NCBI RefSeq assembly: GCF_009765875.1
Contig: NZ_LMUP01000007.1
Span: forward strand, 124,001 to 188,000
DNA: 64,000 nt
Source of the DNA: Pedobacter sp. L105
Lineage (GTDB): Bacteria; Bacteroidota; Bacteroidia; Sphingobacteriales; Sphingobacteriaceae
Direction: 5' to 3'
This document shows, in pieces, positions 1 through 8,707 of the stretch (the stretch's first letter is position 1; every line of letters starts with the position of its first letter). Made by a program: the position numbers and the translations under genes. The notes under the pieces were generated by a model that was not told the DNA's origin, ran no database searches, and saw nothing but the letters and a program-made list of their open reading frames with translations.

Positions 1-1179
1 TGCGGCTGAGCTGGCAAACTTACTCATCATAGGGTCAGGATCTACATTCCTGACGTCTGCGCTATCCCTTCTTAAACCCGGGATAGGGAAATAACTTGGG
101 CCAAAAGTTTCCGTTTCGGGTATATCTACCGCAGCATATAAGTCGAGCAGGTTACCTGGAGATCCATGCGACTGGTTCCTGCTGATGCTATGATGGCGGT
201 GCGCCCAGTTGCTCCAGTTTATGGTAAAATTATCCAGTAAAAGCTGGCTCATGGTTTCGCGATAATCAGATTTCAGCCGACTGGGTTCGTTACTGCTGGA
301 ATCTTTACTCATCAGTTCTTTGATGTGCATATCCAGGTCATACCCTTTCAGACGTTTAAACTCAGCAAAAAAAGTGGGCGTCCAGTTTGCGCCATAAACT
401 TCATAGCTATCGTTAAAAAAAGCCCTTACGCCTGTCGGGCGACCAGCAAAGGCCTGATCAAACCTGTTCAGGTAAGCATCTACAGCAGGTTTATCCAAAT
501 GGTCCAATACCAAACCCTGACCACCGGGCGCGGCTCTTTTCACCTGTTGCAGGGTTTTGCCAGAGAACAGCGCATAGATTTCCCAGTCTGAGCCGGGAGC
601 TGTCCAGTTTAATTTTCCGCTGGCATCCACCATATCGATGAGACGTTTCACCTGTCCGTTGGCCGAGTAGGCAGTAACAGATTGTAAAATAGCACCGGCT
701 TTTTTCTGCTTTTCATCTTTTACGGTGATCAATTCTCTCAAAGACTCGTTTTGAGACACTTTATACTGCTGAACGATCAATTTAGAGGCCCCGAACTCCT
801 GAGTTACCTGAGGACCTCCAAATGGCCATCCTGTGCCATTATTCATATCCACACCCATCCCCAGGGCTGCTGCTTCTTTTACGGTATAGTTGAGCATGCC
901 CATCCATTTTGGGGATAGATAATCAATATAACGGTTTTCAAAACCTACAGCACCATAGATAGGCGTAATTTCCACACCGCCAATACCGGCCCTGGCATAA
1001 GTAGCCAAAGCTTCACCCAGATTCTTTTCATCTACGGCATTTCCCATCCACCACCATCTCGTCCAGGGGCGCATTTGCTTTTCTATCACCGGCCAGGGTG
1101 TATTTTTTTGTTTTAACGTTTGTCCTTCAGTGAGTATCACTGAGCTGAAAAAGGTTAAAAATAACAGTGCTTTCTTCAT
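1..1179 (-). CDS. GH106 alpha-L-rhamnosidase, N-terminal part (cut by window edge)
   Basis: The frame is open from the ATG at 1179 to the window edge, giving about 393 residues of a family that is usually 900-1100 long. A signal peptide (MKKALLFLTFFSSVILTEGQ) is followed by the RPWTRWWWMGNAVD opening and a segment with YDIDYLSPKWMGML-like and MNNGTGWPFGGP motifs, typical of GH106 enzymes. Further on, FFNDSYEVYGANWTP matches the acidic region also seen in the second GH106 at 28546-31806. GH106 enzymes remove terminal alpha-L-rhamnose from pectic oligosaccharides, probably in the periplasm. It lies 18 bp after the rhamnose mutarotase and is the last visible gene of the rhamnogalacturonan operon. 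The catalytic half cannot be fully judged because the C-terminus is missing. Confidence 0.88.
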   Translation of the reverse strand, partial: MKKALLFLTFFSSVILTEGQTLKQKNTPWPVIEKQMRPWTRWWWMGNAVDEKNLGEALATYARAGIGGVEITPIYGAVGFENRYIDYLSPKWMGMLNYTVKEAAALGMGVDMNNGTGWPFGGPQVTQEFGASKLIVQQYKVSQNESLRELITVKDEKQKKAGAILQSVTAYSANGQVKRLIDMVDASGKLNWTAPGSDWEIYALFSGKTLQQVKRAAPGGQGLVLDHLDKPAVDAYLNRFDQAFAGRPTGVRAFFNDSYEVYGANWTPTFFAEFKRLKGYDLDMHIKELMSKDSSSNEPSRLKSDYRETMSQLLLDNFTINWSNWAHRHHSISRNQSHGSPGNLLDLYAAVDIPETETFGPSYFPIPGLRRDSADVRNVDPDPMMSKFASSAA

Positions 1180-1197
1180 TATCTTTTTTAATACGTT

Positions 1198-1506
1198 TTA
1201 GTCCAGATGGAATACTTGTTCAAGCGGAATAGCCAGGGGTGAATGGTCTGGGTTGGTCTCCATGATATCGGCCATAAATGCCCACCACCGCTGCACAACT
1301 TCTTCCTGCCCCAAGTTCTGGGAGCTCCCTTCAGACACCTGCTGCACCGCAAACAGGATATCCGTTTCTTCATCCCAAAATATGGTGTAATCATAGACAC
1401 CGTTTCCTTTTAGCAAAGCTAATAGCTCAGGCCATATGGCGTCATGTCTTTTTTTATATTCCTCCCTAAAGCCTGGCTTTAGTTTCATTTTAAAAGCTAT
1501 TTTCAT
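1198..1506 (-). CDS. rhaM: L-rhamnose mutarotase
   Basis: The 102-residue protein interconverts the alpha and beta anomers of L-rhamnose so that released sugar can enter the isomerase pathway. It matches the RhaM family over its full length (E. coli RhaM is about 104 residues). Visible family marks are Tyr17 and His21 in the [14 protein letters not shown] motif, Tyr40, the QRWW motif at 72-75, and the NPDHSP stretch near the C-terminus. There is no signal peptide, so it acts in the cytoplasm. It sits between the GH105 and GH106 genes of the same operon, which ties that operon to rhamnose-containing pectin. No rhamnose isomerase, kinase or aldolase follows inside the window on this side. Confidence 0.93.
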   Translation of the reverse strand: MKIAFKMKLKPGFREEYKKRHDAIWPELLALLKGNGVYDYTIFWDEETDILFAVQQVSEGSSQNLGQEEVVQRWWAFMADIMETNPDHSPLAIPLEQVFHLD

Positions 1507-1551
1507 ATGACCTTTTGTTTAAATATCTATTTCACTGGCATACATTTCTTT

Positions 1552-2706
1552 TTACTTCTTTAGCTGATAGATTTCTGCTCCTGCAAGCAGCAAACAACCC
1601 AGGCCATAATCTTCAAAATCAGGTCGGCTTACAGCGGTTACCGGCTGGCTGTCCTTTGGTTCTTTTCCTGTACCCTGCACGTAACTCAGCGAGCCATCTT
1701 CATTTACAGCATCTTTCACCAGTGCATTCCATCCTTTAATTACTAAAGGTTTATATACTTTAACATCAAGTATTCCTTTATTTACTCCCCAGGCCATTCC
1801 ATAGATAAAAAGTGCTGTACCTGAAGTCTCTTTACCTCCAAAATGGTCAGGGTCGTGCAAGCTTACATTCCAGAATCCATCCGGTCGCTGTAAGGGTGCC
1901 AATGCTTTCATCATGTCTTTGTAAGTAGTTAGATACTCTTCCCGGTGTGGTGCATCTTTTGGCAAAATACCCAGCACTTTAACCAGTGCGGCAATCACCC
2001 AGCCATTGCCGCGGGCCCAGTAGCAATCATCTCCGTTAGGCTCTTTATAGGGAGGAACAAAAGATTTATCGCGCCACCAAAGGGCGTCTTTTGGATTGTA
2101 CAGACCGCCACCCTCAACTGTTTTTGTATGCCAATATAGCTGGTACAGATATTCAAAATAAGCCTGATCATGATAAACTGCGCCCAGCTTGGCAAACACG
2201 GGCATGGCCATTTGCAGGGCGTCAATCCAGGTCCAGTCATTAATCTTCCCTGATTTCATCATCGAATCTATAGAAGCCTTAATTTCTCTGATGCGCTCCG
2301 GCTGAGGGTCGAGCTGGTACAGATCAATATAAGTCTGGCCACAAGCCTGATTATCTGCGTTACGGGTAGTCGCCCCGCCGCGTAGCCCCCAGTTATGTTT
2401 TTCTCCCCATGATACCGCGTATTGTTCATATTCCTTTTTCGGATCTGTCTGGTATAAACTCATCAGTCCTTCGTAATAAACTGCCCTTGTCCAGATGTTG
2501 CTTGGACGGGTAGTATTGGTAGTGATCGAAGCGCCGGGATCGGGCCATTTATTCATAAAATATGCATTGGCCGATTCCATTATTTTTAGAACTGATTTCT
2601 TTGATGGCACCTGCTGCGCATGCCCGGAAATAGAAAATAAAAGCAGGATTACAAGTATCCCCGCACTTAATTCCCAGCTAAGAGTTAACCGTCTTTTATA
2701 CTTCAT
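1552..2706 (-). CDS. GH105 unsaturated rhamnogalacturonyl hydrolase (YteR-like)
   Basis: This enzyme hydrolyses the 4,5-unsaturated galacturonic acid left at the non-reducing end by rhamnogalacturonan lyases, the expected follow-up to the PL11 enzyme upstream. The (alpha/alpha)6 family marks are present: RNADNQ, the aspartate in DWTWIDALQMAMP (about residue 162 from the chosen start; general acid in YteR), and WARGNGW. I chose the ATG at 2706 because it gives MKYKRRLTLSWELSAGILVILLLFSISGHA as a signal peptide. An in-frame ATG at 2748 would add 14 residues in front and make a poorer signal. The product is about 384 residues and complete. It probably works in the periplasm on imported oligosaccharides. 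Confidence 0.92.
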   Translation of the reverse strand: MKYKRRLTLSWELSAGILVILLLFSISGHAQQVPSKKSVLKIMESANAYFMNKWPDPGASITTNTTRPSNIWTRAVYYEGLMSLYQTDPKKEYEQYAVSWGEKHNWGLRGGATTRNADNQACGQTYIDLYQLDPQPERIREIKASIDSMMKSGKINDWTWIDALQMAMPVFAKLGAVYHDQAYFEYLYQLYWHTKTVEGGGLYNPKDALWWRDKSFVPPYKEPNGDDCYWARGNGWVIAALVKVLGILPKDAPHREEYLTTYKDMMKALAPLQRPDGFWNVSLHDPDHFGGKETSGTALFIYGMAWGVNKGILDVKVYKPLVIKGWNALVKDAVNEDGSLSYVQGTGKEPKDSQPVTAVSRPDFEDYGLGCLLLAGAEIYQLKK

Positions 2707-2779
2707 AATCGATTCAAATAAACTTTGTAAAACCTTGATAAATATCAAACTAAATTAAATACACCTGACACACTGTCAC

Positions 2780-4924
2780 TTAAAACATCGGCTTCAAACC
2801 TTCCCATTTCACCTTCCATTTTCCATTTTTCGGAAAGCCCGGATTCGTTACCGTAGCGCCATCCCAACCGGCGCACATCATGGCCACCGCGGTTAATAAA
2901 CCTCCATTTCCAGGGAGATATAGGCGCAGGCGTCCGTCCTGATAATTGTGCCCATTGTTTAGAAAAGTATTGGTTTTTACCTGCATCATCAGCGCATCAA
3001 TTGCCCGGTCGGGCAAGCCCAAACGAGTTGCCGTCATCGCTGTCATTGGGAAGTCCCACCCCCATGTTGCTTTCCAGTTCCAGCTATCCCAAACCAGGTT
3101 GAAGGTTTTTTTCATCACCTGCCGATCTAACAATCCGGTCTGCGGAAGCATTCCATAAGCAGCCAATACAGAAGGATGATCTGTCTTGTATTCCGGGTTG
3201 GTATAAGAATCCTTTGCACTTTCTGCAGCGAGGTAAACTCCGTTTTGTATAGGTAATGGCGAAAGTTTATTCAGCACATCATCCCATTTCGCCTCCCTTT
3301 TTAAGCCTAGTCTTTCCCTCCATTTTTGTGCAACCGTTAAGGCCCAGTTCCAGTAAGCCAGTTCATAGGTTGGATTAAAGGTTTGTTCTGCCTTGTACCT
3401 TTCCTGCGCGGGAATGAGGCCCGGCCCTAAGCGATAATATCCTGTCTCTTTATCAAAATAGGCAAAAGAAGCCATAAAAGTTGCTGTACCCATTACCAGG
3501 TCTTTATACTTTAGCAATGTCTGCTGATCGGGATGTGCACGGTAAGCAAGTTCCGCAAAAGTAATGATGTGCGGTTCCTGCCAGATGAGCATTGCCCCTA
3601 CTGAGGATGGACTTTCATTCCCGTTATTATCGGTCATTTTTTGCCAGCGCAATCCTTCAAAACCTTGGCGGGCAGCTAATTTTTTCGCTCCGCTGGCCGC
3701 CTTAAAATACCAACCCGCACCTTTTTCCATCAATTCCGGTCGCCCCCACAAGGCAAAATGCAGCATATGCCACCAAGTCATTTCCAGATGGGGCTTTCCA
3801 TACCAGCTATTGTAAGTTAATCCCGTTTCCTGGGGCGGAAAAGAACCTGCACACTGGATTTTAGTGAGGTATTGCGACAATACAATTCGGCGTTCCAGCT
3901 CACTGGCGCGGGGATCAGTGCTTCCTGAAAGGTCAACTGCCCCTCCGCTAAGCCAGAAAGCTAACCAGCCTTTGACACTATTAGCTTCAATAGCAGCAAA
4001 TAAAGGCACTTTATCGGGAGTACTTTGCTGTTTAAACCAGGCACTGAGTTCAAAAGTTGCCGAACTTTTATCCGGAGAAATGATAAATTCGTGTGCCTGT
4101 TTTTCTGCGATAGAGGCCTTTCCCTGCCAGTGCAAAGCGGTAAAATAAGTAGCAGAATCCAGGTGATGGCTCAGCATAGCCTGATGGTCATCGGCAGTGA
4201 TCAGTTTAGACTGATGTTTTTCCGGATGTTGCCAATTGTTGCCTACATCGGACCAGTTACCTGTAGGATAAGGATAACGGAGCCTGATCTTTAACCTGCC
4301 TGCCTGAATCAGTTCTGAGGTAACACGGGTAGAAATAATATCTTCTGCCTGATGGCAAACGGTAAACACTTCCACAGGAATACCTTCTACGGTAAACTCA
4401 CTTTTGATCTCCCCTGTCCACAGGTTAAGATGCTGGTTGATCTGCTGAATATCTTCAGGACGGGCAGCTTTTCCGTTTTTCAGCGTGATTTCAAAGCCCA
4501 GGTTGCCCAATTGCAAGCGGTGAACATTCTGCCTGAACCAGTCGGACGCCGCCTTATTTCTTTCTGGTTTCTTGACCTGAACGGCATAAGTAACTGGTCG
4601 CCCGTACTGCTGGTAAGTTTTCAAAGATTCTTCTAAACGGTAACCTGCGGTATCGGTAAAAGTATCCCATCCCCATTCTGATTGCGTACCCAAAGGTATC
4701 CCGTTTTGATAAGCATCAGGAAAAGTCTGTAAACCTGTAATATCCACTGTAAAGGCAAATTTACCATTGCCAACCGACAAAGACGACAGGGAATCTAACT
4801 GTTTTACGGTTACCTTATGCCTGCCTACCAGTTGCTGCCGGTCAATTTTCTGTGCCTGTGCAGTGATGCCGCAAAGTAAAATCACTCCTATCCATCCTGC
4901 TCGTTTTATACGGTTTGCTATCAT
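2780..4924 (-). CDS. (alpha/alpha)6-barrel glycosidase-like protein of unassigned family
   Basis: A 714-residue secreted protein with a clear signal peptide (ending ITAQAQ) and a mature part laid out like GH65/GH95-type enzymes: an N-terminal beta-sandwich region (roughly 40-330) and a helical toroid (roughly 340-690) with TWWHMLHFALWGR, WQEPHIITFAELAYR, NPTYELAYWNW and WKATWGWDFPMTA. The aromatic-rich helices and the WQEP acidic motif suggest a sugar hydrolase, but I cannot assign a CAZy family. It lies 22 bp after the propeller glycosidase and 73 bp before GH105, inside the rhamnogalacturonan operon. A side-chain or backbone exo-activity is the likely job. Fold class is fairly sure; substrate is inference. 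Confidence 0.7.
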   Translation of the reverse strand: MIANRIKRAGWIGVILLCGITAQAQKIDRQQLVGRHKVTVKQLDSLSSLSVGNGKFAFTVDITGLQTFPDAYQNGIPLGTQSEWGWDTFTDTAGYRLEESLKTYQQYGRPVTYAVQVKKPERNKAASDWFRQNVHRLQLGNLGFEITLKNGKAARPEDIQQINQHLNLWTGEIKSEFTVEGIPVEVFTVCHQAEDIISTRVTSELIQAGRLKIRLRYPYPTGNWSDVGNNWQHPEKHQSKLITADDHQAMLSHHLDSATYFTALHWQGKASIAEKQAHEFIISPDKSSATFELSAWFKQQSTPDKVPLFAAIEANSVKGWLAFWLSGGAVDLSGSTDPRASELERRIVLSQYLTKIQCAGSFPPQETGLTYNSWYGKPHLEMTWWHMLHFALWGRPELMEKGAGWYFKAASGAKKLAARQGFEGLRWQKMTDNNGNESPSSVGAMLIWQEPHIITFAELAYRAHPDQQTLLKYKDLVMGTATFMASFAYFDKETGYYRLGPGLIPAQERYKAEQTFNPTYELAYWNWALTVAQKWRERLGLKREAKWDDVLNKLSPLPIQNGVYLAAESAKDSYTNPEYKTDHPSVLAAYGMLPQTGLLDRQVMKKTFNLVWDSWNWKATWGWDFPMTAMTATRLGLPDRAIDALMMQVKTNTFLNNGHNYQDGRLRLYLPGNGGLLTAVAMMCAGWDGATVTNPGFPKNGKWKVKWEGLKPMF

Positions 4925-4946
4925 TTCTTTAAAAGAATTTAGAAGA

Positions 4947-6017
4947 TCAGGTGATTTTAAAGATAAACGGTGATGAGGTCATGTATTTGCCTCCCTGTGA
5001 AGTGGTAAACAGATAAGTGGCTTTATCTTTTTGAAAAAGCAATTGGGGCCTTTCAAAACGGCCATACTTTTTCAAATAGGAAGGCGGCGGGGGCTGATTG
5101 ATGCCATAATGTTTCGCATCAAAATAAGCGATCTGCGGCTCTTTCCATTTCAATCCCTTATCAGATTCCATGATCAGGCCATCTTCTTCGTTAAACACGC
5201 CCATATCCCTTGCAATGATCTTAAATTCACCTTTCTCCCTCCACACAAATGCATCTTCAAACTGTTTGTTTCCTCCTTTGGAGGAAAAATCAATGACCGG
5301 ATTACCGGAATACTTTTGATAAGGCCCTTCCAGCCGGTCTGCTATGGCCAGCCCATACTTCCTGTTTCCGCGGATCACAGGATCTTTAGAATTTTCATAT
5401 TCGCTGGTGTTCCACGACTTATAATATAACCAGTACTGCCCATTAGGATGTTTAATAAAAGCCGGATTAGTGGTACAGTGGTCATCCCACGCCCCGGCCG
5501 GACCAGCTTCGAGCAAAGGCTGGTCTGGTCTTATCCAGGGGCCATCTAAGGAATCGGCAAATGCCAATCCTATTCTCTTAGTATTGGTTTTCCCATTGGA
5601 ATTACCCATAAAAAAGAGGCAGAACTTACCGTCTACTTTTTTAATCAGCGGGTTATGACAAGTTGTAGCATCCCAGAAACCAGGTCCGCGAGGTGCCAGA
5701 ATAACTTCTTTGAACTTAAATTCCGATTCCGGAGAATCTGCTATGGCATGGGCTATTTCAGAACCATTGATCCATCCGCCCATCTTTTTACTGGCTACCC
5801 ACCTGGAAAAAAACAGGTGGATCTTTCCGTCTTCTGCTTCTATCGGGCTGTTACACCACACATAATAGCCTTCCATTTCCAAGGCCCTGCCTACCGGTTT
5901 AAGGTGTTTGGAAAATTCAGAAACAGGATTGTGTTCTCCTGCTGCAAAAGTAAGATCGGGCAACATGCTGCCTAGCGACAGCATCCCTATACCGGAAATA
6001 AAATGTCTTCGTTTCAT
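4947..6017 (-). CDS. Five-bladed beta-propeller glycoside hydrolase-like protein (GH43/GH117-like clan)
   Basis: A 356-residue exported protein whose N-terminus (MKRRHFISGIGMLSLGSMLPDLTFA) carries an Arg pair and looks Tat-like. The body shows repeated propeller blades: DGKIHLFFSRW, DGKFCLFFMGNSNG, NGQYWLYYKSWN, KGEFKIIARDMG and KATYLFTTSQGG. WDATTCHNPLI and WDDHCTTNPAFIKH resemble the blade starts that carry catalytic acids in the GH43/GH117/GH143-type propellers. It follows the CE12 gene by 20 bp. In such operons it may remove an arabinose, galactose or unusual sugar side group from rhamnogalacturonan. I could not place it in a defined family, so the substrate is open. Confidence 0.7.
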   Translation of the reverse strand: MKRRHFISGIGMLSLGSMLPDLTFAAGEHNPVSEFSKHLKPVGRALEMEGYYVWCNSPIEAEDGKIHLFFSRWVASKKMGGWINGSEIAHAIADSPESEFKFKEVILAPRGPGFWDATTCHNPLIKKVDGKFCLFFMGNSNGKTNTKRIGLAFADSLDGPWIRPDQPLLEAGPAGAWDDHCTTNPAFIKHPNGQYWLYYKSWNTSEYENSKDPVIRGNRKYGLAIADRLEGPYQKYSGNPVIDFSSKGGNKQFEDAFVWREKGEFKIIARDMGVFNEEDGLIMESDKGLKWKEPQIAYFDAKHYGINQPPPPSYLKKYGRFERPQLLFQKDKATYLFTTSQGGKYMTSSPFIFKIT

Positions 6018-6037
6018 CGTGTATGAATTAGTTCAAA

Positions 6038-6826
6038 CTACTTTAAAAGATATTGTGCTAAAGGACATTGTGGTGCAGAACGTATGCCTTCTGCCACAGC
6101 AGCCGCATTGATCTTTGCACCTTCTAAATTGGTATGGGTATGATCACCCGGAAAATAAGCTTTCACCACCTCCTGACCTGATCGATCATATTGATCTGCG
6201 ATCAGGTTATTGAGGTCTACAAAATAAGCCCCCTCCGTTTTTGCGGTTTCTTTAGCCGATGCCGCATATTCTCCCTCATTCCGTGTCACCTTGCCATCCT
6301 TCCAGTTATCCCGGGGAATCAATGAACATACCAATGGGATACCACCCTTTTCCTTAGTTTCTTTGATGAACTTGCGCAGGTACCAGCCATAGGTATACAC
6401 TACTTCTTTCTTTTTGGTGATCGGGTTATAGATCTCCTTACTTTCGGTCCCCACCCCTCTAATCGTTCCTCTTGCACGGGCGGTATCATCCAGCTGACCG
6501 CCATCGTTATGGCCAAACTGCATGATCACAAAATCGCCGGGTTTAATCCTTACGCGCACACTATCCCAAAGTCCTTTGGTTAAGAAGGTTCTGGAACTGG
6601 TGCCGCCCAGGGCATGGTTTTCAATTTTAATTTTATCGGTGTTAAAATACCCGGAAAGCAGGTCGCCCCAGCCCCACATGTTTTTATCCCCGTTTCCTTT
6701 ACCGTTTTTTACGGTAGAATCTCCTATCACAAACAAGGTGGGCTTATCTTTCAGCAAGGTAAATGCGGTGGTTAAACCTAAAATAGCGGCTAGCGCTAAG
6801 CCGAGATACTTTTTCTGTGTAAACAT
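6038..6826 (-). CDS. CE12 rhamnogalacturonan acetylesterase (RhgT/YesT-like)
   Basis: The enzyme removes acetyl groups from galacturonate in rhamnogalacturonan so that lyases can act. It is an SGNH hydrolase of 262 residues: block I is VIGDSTVK with the nucleophile Ser37, the oxyanion Gly in NHALGGTSSRTF, block III is QFGHNDGG (Asn107), and block V is GDHTHTN (Asp228, His231). The hydrophobic N-terminus (residues 6-24) is a signal or anchor. It starts 4 bp after the PL11 stop, so the two are probably translated together. The CE12 assignment rests on the GDSTV and DHTHTNLEGA signatures. Confidence 0.9.
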   Translation of the reverse strand: MFTQKKYLGLALAAILGLTTAFTLLKDKPTLFVIGDSTVKNGKGNGDKNMWGWGDLLSGYFNTDKIKIENHALGGTSSRTFLTKGLWDSVRVRIKPGDFVIMQFGHNDGGQLDDTARARGTIRGVGTESKEIYNPITKKKEVVYTYGWYLRKFIKETKEKGGIPLVCSLIPRDNWKDGKVTRNEGEYAASAKETAKTEGAYFVDLNNLIADQYDRSGQEVVKAYFPGDHTHTNLEGAKINAAAVAEGIRSAPQCPLAQYLLK

Positions 6827-6830
6827 CTGT

Positions 6831-8705
6831 CTAATTTTTTACGGTAATGATATTTGGTTTTGGTTCTTTTTTCATGCCTTTACCTAAGTAAAAGCCGGTA
6901 TGCGGAGGCTGATTGTAACCTACATTCTGCCAGGCAATACTTAAACGGTATTGCGGATCATGCATCAGCGTGTACAACCTGTGTTTTGAAGGAATGGTGG
7001 TGGTATAAATCCTGAGCTGCTGATTATCAGCGGTGCGGTAGATCACTTCCTCGCGCCAGTCGCCAAAAATATCGGCCGTTAATGCCGGGTTAGCTTTAGT
7101 GCCGTTGTTGGACAGGCAACCGGTAGCAGTGAGCAATCTCCCTCCCTGGTATTTATCGATATGGTTATCATCCAGCAGCTCTCTAGACAGATCGGCATCC
7201 CACCAGATCACAAAATTGGTGGAAGCGGGACTTTCGCCTACCCTGTTTCCTTTCATATCGAATAAACCTTTGGAACCTGAGTACCAGAACTGTGCACCAG
7301 TCAATGACGTATCGATATTATCTGCTACACCACGGCCTACATCTATTCCTTCAGACCCCTGCCATAGTATTTTTCCGGTTTTCGCTTCATATACCGCAGC
7401 TCCCGGTCCTTTATAGCCATTTAAGATTTCGTGAATACCAAAAACTTCGAGGCCAGGCCTGTCCGGATCAAGATCGCCCACATGCAGGGCATCTCCATGA
7501 CGCAATCCTGTGGTATATAAACCCTTGCCATTGTCGTCAATGCACATCGACCCAAATATGATCTCATCTTTTCCATCCCCATCTACATCGGCCACCGACA
7601 GGTTATGGTATCCCATTCCTGAATAAGGGCTTGCTGCATCCTTTGAATCGAACACCCAGCGGGAACTCAGTTTTCCATTTTTCCAGTCCCAGGCCGCCAA
7701 TACGGTACGCCCATAATATCCGCGGCACATCACTATGCTGGGATGTTTGCCATCGAGATAAGCAATACAGGCCGTAAAACGATCTACACGGTTTCCATTG
7801 GTATCATTGCCGCCGTTACCGCCTACACCACCCCAGCCGCCTATATTACCTCTTGCGGGAATATAATCTATAGTAGACATCGCTGCACCGGTCCTGCCAT
7901 TAAAAATAGTAAAGTATTCCGGCCCATCCAATATTTTACCATCTGCATTTCTCCAGTCTTTTTTTGCATCACCGATTACTTTTCCTTTACCGTCGGTACT
8001 GCCATCGGCGGTTTTGCAGGCAAACTCAGCTATGCCGTCGCCATCCAGGTCGTACACCATAAACTGGGTATAGTGTGCGCCATCGCGGATATTGATGCCC
8101 AGGTTAATTTCCCATAATAAAGTTCCATCCATTTTATAGGCCTGAAAAATGGCCGGGTCAGTAATTCCTTTTTGTGAATTATCATGCGTGCGACCAGTTT
8201 GGTGCAGTATCACTTCATATTCGCCATCCCCATCCAGATCGCCTACAGAAACATCATTGGGCGTATAACCTGCCGGAGTTTTTAGCGCAATAGTGAGGTA
8301 TTGCTGTACCGCAGGATTTGCAGGAAGGATAAAAGCCCTGCTTTCTTCCTGTTCTTTGCCGTTTAGCACAGGTTTTACAGTATAAGCATTTACCAGATCA
8401 GGATCTACTTTGGCATCTACAAAATCGGTAGTTGCCGTGATCGGCTTTTTATTTAGTTTTACCGCCGCATTACGGCCGGTTTTACGATAAAGGTTAAAAG
8501 CAATTCCATCAGGATCTGTGCCGAGCAAACGCCAGCCCACATAAACGGAATCGCTGCCTTTATAAACAGCTACCACACCACGTCCCAGGTTTTCCATCTG
8601 TCGCTGTGCTTTGCCCGCCAGGCTAAAGAACAGCAGCAAGATCATAAAAATGGGTTTGGCCATTTTCAGGAATAAATAGCGGTTAAAGGGTGATGAAGCT
8701 TTCAT
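6831..8705 (-). CDS. PL11 rhamnogalacturonan endolyase (YesW/YesX-like)
   Basis: A 624-residue secreted lyase that cleaves rhamnose-galacturonate bonds by beta-elimination and leaves unsaturated ends for the GH105 enzyme. It matches PL11 end to end: QMENLGRGVVAVYKG at the mature N-terminus, a small beta domain (about 40-130), then an eight-bladed propeller with calcium-binding repeats such as VGDLDGDGEYE, VYDLDGDGIAE and VADVDGDGKDE, and the closing YRLSIAWQNVGYNQPPHTGFYLG. The signal peptide ends near LAGKAQ; an internal ATG at residue 15 is an alternative start. It follows GH28 by 2 bp. Outer-membrane or periplasmic action cannot be decided from sequence. Confidence 0.95.
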   Translation of the reverse strand: MKASSPFNRYLFLKMAKPIFMILLLFFSLAGKAQRQMENLGRGVVAVYKGSDSVYVGWRLLGTDPDGIAFNLYRKTGRNAAVKLNKKPITATTDFVDAKVDPDLVNAYTVKPVLNGKEQEESRAFILPANPAVQQYLTIALKTPAGYTPNDVSVGDLDGDGEYEVILHQTGRTHDNSQKGITDPAIFQAYKMDGTLLWEINLGINIRDGAHYTQFMVYDLDGDGIAEFACKTADGSTDGKGKVIGDAKKDWRNADGKILDGPEYFTIFNGRTGAAMSTIDYIPARGNIGGWGGVGGNGGNDTNGNRVDRFTACIAYLDGKHPSIVMCRGYYGRTVLAAWDWKNGKLSSRWVFDSKDAASPYSGMGYHNLSVADVDGDGKDEIIFGSMCIDDNGKGLYTTGLRHGDALHVGDLDPDRPGLEVFGIHEILNGYKGPGAAVYEAKTGKILWQGSEGIDVGRGVADNIDTSLTGAQFWYSGSKGLFDMKGNRVGESPASTNFVIWWDADLSRELLDDNHIDKYQGGRLLTATGCLSNNGTKANPALTADIFGDWREEVIYRTADNQQLRIYTTTIPSKHRLYTLMHDPQYRLSIAWQNVGYNQPPHTGFYLGKGMKKEPKPNIITVKN

Positions 8706-8707
8706 AA

